Source: AC-37 sp036389105
GTDB taxonomy: Bacteria; Actinomycetota; Thermoleophilia; Solirubrobacterales; Thermoleophilaceae
Assembly (NCBI GenBank): GCA_036389105.1
Contig: DASVQK010000057.1
Location: 1 to 11,172, forward strand
Length of the DNA: 11,172 nt
Direction: 5' to 3'
Under the pieces are notes generated by a model. It saw only the letters and a program-made list of their open reading frames with translations, was not told the DNA's origin and did not search any database. The position numbers and the translations under genes are program-made. Below, in pieces: positions 7,460 through 11,172 of this stretch. The number at the start of each line of letters is the position of its first letter. The stretch's first letter is position 1.

Positions 7460-8226
7460 CGCTCGACCGCAGCAAGGAAGCGGAGATCCTGGCGCGCACG
7501 GACGCGTTCATGGCAGGCGAGCGGCCCGCCCCGCGCGGGCGCATCGGCCGCCTGCCCGTGGGCGGCGACGAGACCAGGAAGCCGTTCGGCTGGGAGCCCG
7601 GCTACTTCACCGACTGGGCCACCGTGTCGGCCATGCTCGAGGCGATCGACCTGCCGAAGGGCGCTCACATGCTCGACGTCGGCTGCGGCGCGGGCTGGAC
7701 CTCGCTGTTCCTGGCGGAGGCCGGGTACGACGTGCTCGGATACGACCTGGTGCCGGCCTCGATCGAGGCGGCCCGGCGGCGGGCGGAGCGCTCGGGGTTG
7801 ACGGTCCGCTTCGAGGTGGCGGACATGGAGGCGCTCCCGGCCGGCGAGCCGGCCGACGCCGTGCTGCTGTACGACGCGCTGCACCACTCGCGCCGCCAGC
7901 GCGACGTGCTGCGGTCCGCGGCCGGCCGGATCCGCCCGGGCGGATGGCTCCTCCTGGGGGAGCCGACCTGGCTCCACGTCCTCTCCCCCGGCGCGCACGC
8001 CACGCGGCGGGACCTGGGCTGGACCGAGCGCGGCCCCACGCTGCGCGGCCTGCGCCGCGACCTGCGGGCCACCGGGTTCGGCCAGGTCCGCCGGTTCTTC
8101 GAGCCCACGCGCCCGTACGAGAGCCGCGTGCGCGGCTTCGGCTGGCAGCTGGTCCGCCTGGTGGCCGAGAACGCCTGGGTGGCGCCGGGCGTCAAGACCT
8201 GGCTCGCCGCCCGCCGCGACGCTTGA
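7456..8226 (+). CDS. Class I SAM-dependent methyltransferase
   Basis: A 256-residue methyltransferase with the Rossmann-like class I fold. Motif I LDVGCGAG (73-80) binds S-adenosylmethionine, Asp97 in GYDLVPA is the acidic residue that contacts the ribose, VADMEALP (121-128) is motif II, and LLYDALHH followed by LRPGG-like IRPGGWLLLGE completes the core. The first 60 residues form an N-terminal segment (KPFGWEPGYFTDW), and the C-terminal 75 residues may shape the acceptor site. It sits between two glycosyltransferases, joined by 4-base overlaps on both sides (ATGA upstream, TTGA downstream), so it most likely methylates a sugar of the glycan or its lipid-linked intermediate. That role is inferred from position; the position of methylation cannot be told. 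Confidence 0.92.
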   Translation: MTLDRSKEAEILARTDAFMAGERPAPRGRIGRLPVGGDETRKPFGWEPGYFTDWATVSAMLEAIDLPKGAHMLDVGCGAGWTSLFLAEAGYDVLGYDLVPASIEAARRRAERSGLTVRFEVADMEALPAGEPADAVLLYDALHHSRRQRDVLRSAAGRIRPGGWLLLGEPTWLHVLSPGAHATRRDLGWTERGPTLRGLRRDLRATGFGQVRRFFEPTRPYESRVRGFGWQLVRLVAENAWVAPGVKTWLAARRDA

Positions 8227-9311
8227 TCGAGTCGGCCGGCCTCGCGCACGACTACCTGCTCGTGCTGCGCGGGGCGGAGCGCACCTTCGCGGCGATCGCG
8301 GAGCTGGCGCCCGGCGCCCCGATCTACACGCTGCTCTACGACCGCGACGGCACCGCCGGACGATTCGACGGCCACCCGGTCACCACGTCGTGGCTCCAGC
8401 GCCTGGGCGTGCGGCAGAAGGGGTTCCGCGCGCTGCTGCCGCTGCTGCCCGGGGCCGCCGCCCGCCTGTCGGCGGAGCGGCACCGCGTGGTGGTGTCCAG
8501 CAGCAGCGCCTTCGCGCACGGCATCCGCACGGCCCCGGGCGCCGTGCACGTCTGCTACTGCCACACGCCGTTCCGCTACGCCTGGTTCGAGCGCGAGCGC
8601 GCGCTGAGCGAGCTGCCGCGGCCGCTCCGGCCCGCCCTCGACCTGACGCTCCGCCGGATCCGCCGGCGCGACCGGGAGATCGCTCGGCAGGTGACGCGGT
8701 ACGTGGCCAACTCGCGCCTGTGCCAGGAGCGCATCGCGCGCTTCTGGGGCCGGGAGGCGCCGATCGTGCACCCGCCGGTCGAGGTCGAGCGCTTCTCGCC
8801 CGGCGTGCCCGAGGACTTCCTCCTGATGGTCACCGAGGTGGTGCGGCACAAGCGCCTGCCGCTGGCGCTGGACGCCGCCAAGCGTGCCGGCAGGCGCGTG
8901 GTGGTGGTGGGCGACGGCCCGGAGCTGCCGCGCCTGCGCGCGGAGTACTCCGGCGTGGCCGAGTTCCGCGGACGGCTCTCGGACGCGGAGCTGGAGCGGC
9001 TCTACCCGCGGGCGCTGGCGCTGATCGTGCCGAACGTGGAGGAGTTCGGGATCGCCGCGGTCGAGGCGCAGGCGGCGGGCCGGCCGGTGGTGGGGGTCGA
9101 CGCGGGCGGGCTGACCGAGACGGTGCTGCCGGGCGAGACGGGGGTGCTGGTGCCCGACGGCGACGCGGACGCGCTGGCGGAGGCGCTCGCCCACACCGAG
9201 TTCGCGCGCTTCGACGGCGATCGCATCCGGCGGAACGCCGAGCGCTTCTCGAAGGCAGCCTTCCAGCGCGCCCTCGAGGCCGAGGTTCAGGCCGCGGCGG
9301 CCCGCTCGTAG
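8223..9311 (+). CDS. GT4-family glycosyltransferase (WbaZ/mannosyltransferase-like)
   Basis: A 362-residue GT4 enzyme. It resembles the subgroup around O-antigen mannosyltransferase WbaZ, which starts with a HDWL..GGAE pattern; here this reads HDYLLVLRGAER (9-20), with Arg in place of the first Gly. Other subgroup marks are CYCHTPFRYAW (111-121), a basic helix RRDREIARQVTRYVANS, and HPPVEVERF. The donor domain has VVRHKR (Lys210), VVGDGPE, and EX7E as EEFGIAAVE (Glu273, Glu281), with Glu at the usual Pro site. TTG 8223 is chosen because its TGA-overlapping position (TTGA, 8223-8226) continues the coupling seen upstream and keeps the conserved N-terminus; no ATG or GTG lies between the stop of the previous gene and HDYL. 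The 3' end overlaps the convergent glycosyltransferase by 25 bases. The mannosyl assignment is only a resemblance. Confidence 0.9.
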   Translation: MIESAGLAHDYLLVLRGAERTFAAIAELAPGAPIYTLLYDRDGTAGRFDGHPVTTSWLQRLGVRQKGFRALLPLLPGAAARLSAERHRVVVSSSSAFAHGIRTAPGAVHVCYCHTPFRYAWFERERALSELPRPLRPALDLTLRRIRRRDREIARQVTRYVANSRLCQERIARFWGREAPIVHPPVEVERFSPGVPEDFLLMVTEVVRHKRLPLALDAAKRAGRRVVVVGDGPELPRLRAEYSGVAEFRGRLSDAELERLYPRALALIVPNVEEFGIAAVEAQAAGRPVVGVDAGGLTETVLPGETGVLVPDGDADALAEALAHTEFARFDGDRIRRNAERFSKAAFQRALEAEVQAAAARS

Positions 9312-10441
9312 GCGCGCACCATGTTGCTCGAGTAGGCCTCGTCGGTGAAGCGGCCGGCTGCCTTCACGTTCTCCTCGCGCATGCGGGCCATCGCCTCCGG
9401 GTCGCCGAGCAGCGCCACGGCCGCGGCCGCCCACGCCGCGGGGTCGTGCGGCGGCAGCAGCCGCCCGTGCACGCCGTCGGTCACGTACTCGCTCACCCCG
9501 CCCCGGTTGGTGACCATGACCGGCACGCCGATGGCCATCGCCTCGGCCACCACCAGGCCGAAGGGCTCGTCCCAGGAGGGCAGCAGGAGCAGGTCGGAGG
9601 CGCCCATCAGCTCCGCCACGTCCGGCCGCTGCCCCAGGAAGTGCACCGCCGGCTCGACCCCCAGCTCGCGGGCGAGCCGCTCCAGCTTCCTTCGATAGCC
9701 GACGTTGTCGAACCGCTGGCTGGAGAACGAGACGTCGCCCACGAGCAGCAGGTGGGCGTCGAACCGCTCGCGTATCCCGGGCAGGGCCCGGATCGCCGTG
9801 TCCTGTCCCTTCCAGGGGGTGATCTGGGACACCTGCGTGAGCAGGGGCGCGCCGTCCTGGAGGGCGAGCTCCGAGCGGATCGCGGAGGAGCCCCGCACCT
9901 CGGGGGAGAAGCGGCCGTGGTCGAGGCTGATGTACACGCGCTCGGCCTTGGGCCGCGCCAGGCCGTGGTTGAAGTGCGCCGCGGTGGTGTCGGTCACCGC
10001 GACCACCACCTCCGCCTCGCGGGCGATGACCGCGCGGGTGAGGTTGCCGACCCTGCTGTCGGGCAGGTGGTCGTGGCACTGGACGACCACCGGCGGTCCG
10101 CCCAGTCGGCGGGCCAGCACGGCGATCAGGCCGGCGCGGACGCTGTTGGCGTGGATCACGTCGGCTCTGAAGCGCCGCGCCAGGCCGCGGAGCGTGAACG
10201 CGGACCGCAGCAGGCTCAGGAGCCCGCGCGGCGTCCTGACCGGGTGCAAGGTGAGGCTCACCTCGGTGCCCGACAGGTCGTACTGACGCACGCCGCGCGA
10301 ACGAAGGACGGCCTTCAGCGGCCCGGCGGGCGGGCAGGCCACCGCGAGCTCGTGCTCGTCGGGAAGGCTCTCGAGCAGCCGCAGCATCGCGTTCTCGGCG
10401 CCGCTGCGCGCTCCGGTGTGGTTGGCGAAGAGGACGCGCAA
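9287..10441 (-). CDS. GT4-family glycosyltransferase on the opposite strand
   Basis: A 384-residue GT4 enzyme with an intact GT-B fold. The N-terminus has LRVLFANHTGARSGAE, where the SGAE turn is the glycine loop facing the donor. ADVIHANSVRAG (93-104) and CHDHLP (122-127) follow in the acceptor domain. The donor domain contains QITPWKGQD (Lys211), LLVGDV, HFLGQRPDV and the EX7E motif EPFGLVVAE (Glu292, Glu300), then TNRGGVSEYV. The start TTG 10441 matches the family N-terminus, has no Shine-Dalgarno of its own, and lies 3 bases after the TGA of a possible small ORF, which suggests coupling if that ORF is real. Its 3' end overlaps the plus-strand glycosyltransferase by 25 bases. Its opening (VLFANHTGARSGAE) is similar to that of the leftmost gene (VLFVQGAGVRSGAE), hinting that the two are closer to each other than to the plus-strand pair. 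Confidence 0.93.
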   Translation of the reverse strand: MRVLFANHTGARSGAENAMLRLLESLPDEHELAVACPPAGPLKAVLRSRGVRQYDLSGTEVSLTLHPVRTPRGLLSLLRSAFTLRGLARRFRADVIHANSVRAGLIAVLARRLGGPPVVVQCHDHLPDSRVGNLTRAVIAREAEVVVAVTDTTAAHFNHGLARPKAERVYISLDHGRFSPEVRGSSAIRSELALQDGAPLLTQVSQITPWKGQDTAIRALPGIRERFDAHLLLVGDVSFSSQRFDNVGYRRKLERLARELGVEPAVHFLGQRPDVAELMGASDLLLLPSWDEPFGLVVAEAMAIGVPVMVTNRGGVSEYVTDGVHGRLLPPHDPAAWAAAAVALLGDPEAMARMREENVKAAGRFTDEAYSSNMVRAYERAAAA

Positions 10442-10444
10442 GCG

Positions 10445-10651
10445 TCAGGCCACCGCCGACGGCGTGGCGATGAGCTTCCCGGCGGTTGACGGCGCTCGGT
10501 CCACGATCCGGGCGGAGAGGCTACGGGGTGCGCCCCGCGAGTCGCTCCACCACGCGGCGCCGGACGCGAGGTGCGCGGTTCCCCTGACGATGCCGGGCGT
10601 CTCCACGGCCGCGGGGGCTAGACCTGCCCCGAGGGTATGGCGCGATTGCAC
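10445..10651 (-). CDS. Possible small ORF of unknown function upstream of the minus-strand glycosyltransferase
   Basis: A 68-codon ORF that I do not recognise. For it: the GTG at 10651 has a strong Shine-Dalgarno (GAGGAG, 10656-10661) 4 bases upstream; third codon positions over the last 53 codons are about 90% G/C; and its TGA ends 3 bases before the TTG start of the glycosyltransferase, which otherwise lacks a ribosome binding site. Against it: G+C at second positions is high for a real gene, the product is Ser/Ala/Arg-rich with no clear fold (only a short AAWWSDS stretch stands out), and the opposite strand is also open. It could be a real small protein, a leader ORF that couples translation, or noise. 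A shorter version from GTG 10606 is possible. Confidence 0.35.
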   Translation of the reverse strand: MQSRHTLGAGLAPAAVETPGIVRGTAHLASGAAWWSDSRGAPRSLSARIVDRAPSTAGKLIATPSAVA

Positions 10652-10655
10652 TCTG

Positions 10656-10661
10656 CTCCTC
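10656..10661 (-). promoter_or_regulatory. Strong Shine-Dalgarno (GAGGAG) on the minus strand
   Basis: GAGGAG lies 4 bases upstream of GTG 10651 on the minus strand. It is one of only two clear ribosome binding sites in the window and the main argument that the small ORF 10445-10651 is translated. Confidence 0.4.
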
Positions 10662-10667
10662 TACACT
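10662..10667 (+). promoter_or_regulatory. Possible -10 box (TACACT) for the small membrane protein gene
   Basis: TACACT fits TANNNT and would start transcription about 30 bases before ATG 10705. No -35 sits at 17 bases; TTGCAC at 10646-10651 is only 10 bases away. A short inverted repeat, CCTCG (10672-10676) and CGAGG (10682-10686) with a 5-base loop, lies just downstream and could be an operator or chance. Confidence 0.25.
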
Positions 10668-10695
10668 GGCACCTCGCATCTCGAGGGGCAACGGC

Positions 10696-10700
10696 GGGAG
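10696..10700 (+). promoter_or_regulatory. Shine-Dalgarno (GGGAG) for the 54-residue membrane protein
   Basis: GGGAG followed by AGAC and then ATG 10705. It fixes the start of the small gene and contrasts with most larger genes here, which have no recognisable ribosome binding site. Confidence 0.6.
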
Positions 10701-10704
10701 AGAC

Positions 10705-10869
10705 ATGGACGTAGTCGGATACCTGGACGCCGGCACGGGCAGCATGCTGCTCCAGATCTTGGTCGGCGGCATCGCCGCGGTCGGCGTCACCGCGAGGCTG
10801 TACTGGCGACGCATCAAGTCGGTCTTCGGGCGCGGCGAGGCCGAGCCCGAGCATCCCACCGAGCACTGA
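10705..10869 (+). CDS. Small single-pass membrane protein (54 residues), partner of the NoeA-type methyltransferase
   Basis: A 54-residue protein with the conserved opening GYLDAGTGSMLLQ, one transmembrane helix at about 13-34 (ending in RLYW), then a basic stretch (RRIKSVFGR) and an acidic tail. The YLD-x-G-[TS]-GSM pattern followed by a short helix and a K/R-L-x-W end is one I recall from small uncharacterised proteins in bacterial glycan loci, often next to methyltransferases of the type found directly downstream; that is recollection and needs a search. The start is secured by a Shine-Dalgarno (GGGAG) 4 bases before ATG. By the positive-inside rule the basic C-terminal side would be cytoplasmic. 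Its stop overlaps the probable start of the methyltransferase (CTGA, 10866-10869). It could anchor or regulate a membrane-associated modifying enzyme, but no function is known to me. Confidence 0.82.
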   Translation: MDVVGYLDAGTGSMLLQILVGGIAAVGVTARLYWRRIKSVFGRGEAEPEHPTEH

Positions 10870-11172
10870 GCTCGCGCGCAGATCCAGCGTCGTTCCGCGA
10901 CCCCGAGAGCCGGGTCGTGCGACGCGGCGACGAGGTGCTGCGGATCCTGTCTGAGAAGGGGTTCAAGGACTGGACGACGCTCGCCGGGAGCGATGTCTTC
11001 GCGCGCTCGACCGCAGACGGGCGACTCGTCGGCACAGAGGTCGCGGACGGGTACGAGGGACTACCGGAGTTGCCGTCCGGACCGCCCGCCGGGGTCCTGC
11101 GCCACGAGACCGTCCCGTTCATCTCGTACCCGTATGAGTGGACGTTCGGCATGCTGCGTGACGCCGCCCTGC
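10866..11172 (+). CDS. SAM-dependent methyltransferase, NoeA-related type, N-terminal part only
   Basis: The visible 102 codons are the N-terminal region of a methyltransferase family related to nodulation protein NoeA, whose SAM-binding domain would lie beyond the window. The conserved signs are SFRDPESRVVRRGDEVLRIL, then GRLVGTEV, and near the edge HETVPFISYPYEWTFGMLRDAAL, which I recognise as the family hallmark (SYPYEW..SMLkDAALL). The start is a problem. The SFRDP motif lies upstream of the first canonical downstream start, GTG 10917, and no ATG, GTG or TTG occurs in this frame between ATG 10590 and that point. The best candidate is CTG 10866, which overlaps the previous stop as CTGA, the same geometry as ATGA and TTGA in the operon to the left. 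Codon use is less GC-rich than its neighbours (GAT, CTA, TTG, TAT). It probably methylates or caps the same glycan. Confidence 0.8.
   Translation, partial: MSSRADPASFRDPESRVVRRGDEVLRILSEKGFKDWTTLAGSDVFARSTADGRLVGTEVADGYEGLPELPSGPPAGVLRHETVPFISYPYEWTFGMLRDAAL

Noticed and set aside
7665..10079. A second 804-codon open frame on the minus strand
   Set aside because: It is antisense to the methyltransferase and a glycosyltransferase and out of frame with the real minus-strand glycosyltransferase; no motif is visible.
10646..10667. A TTGCAC / TACACT pair as a full sigma-70-type promoter
   Set aside because: The spacer is only 10 bases, far from the usual 16-18. Only the -10-like box is kept, at low confidence.
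10470..10865. Upstream extension of the right-edge methyltransferase to ATG 10470 or ATG 10590
   Set aside because: The frame is open, but the extension runs out of frame through the small membrane protein gene and its control region, and its product has no conserved features.
1..11172. RNA genes, CRISPR arrays, insertion sequences, attachment sites
   Set aside because: No direct-repeat array, terminal inverted repeats, transposase or integrase motifs, or tRNA-like cloverleaf was noticed on reading both strands, though tRNA or covariance-model scans could not be run.

Overview
The window is very GC-rich (roughly three quarters G+C by eye), with strongly GC-biased third codon positions and many GTG/TTG starts. 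This suggests a high-GC actinobacterium. Thermoleophilia-type soil lineages (Solirubrobacterales/Gaiellales) would fit, but that placement is inference and I see no rRNA or other taxonomic marker. I see no tRNA, IS element, phage gene or CRISPR array.

Nearly all of the sequence is one cell-surface glycan (exopolysaccharide/O-antigen-like) locus. From left to right: a GT4 glycosyltransferase cut by the left edge (minus strand); a Wzx/MATE-type flippase (plus); a GMC-family FAD oxidoreductase (minus); an aldo/keto reductase (plus); a lipoprotein that looks like a clan GH-A glycoside hydrolase (minus); a plus-strand operon of GT4, class I methyltransferase and GT4 joined by 4-base overlaps; a fourth GT4 (minus), preceded by a possible 68-residue ORF; a 54-residue membrane protein (plus), too short for most gene callers; and, coupled to it, the N-terminus of a second methyltransferase of the NoeA-related type, cut by the right edge.

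A coherent reading, which is inference: the four GT4 enzymes assemble a lipid-linked oligosaccharide in the cytoplasm, the methyltransferases decorate or cap it, the GMC/AKR pair oxidises and reduces a sugar or sugar-like substrate, the flippase exports the product, and the secreted lipoprotein trims or binds glycan outside the membrane. No initiating sugar-phosphate transferase, polymerase or chain-length regulator lies in the window.

The layout is unusual. Polysaccharide loci are normally co-directional, but here the strand changes at almost every gene. Head-to-head gaps are 54 bases or less; one pair shares overlapping start codons (CATG). Tail-to-tail pairs are 12 bases apart or overlap by 25 or 109 bases. 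Several genes lack a Shine-Dalgarno sequence and two have a TANNNT box exactly 8 bases before a GTG start, suggesting leaderless transcripts. There is no gene-free stretch above 300 bases; the largest, 10442-10704, holds the possible small ORF and a short divergent control region.
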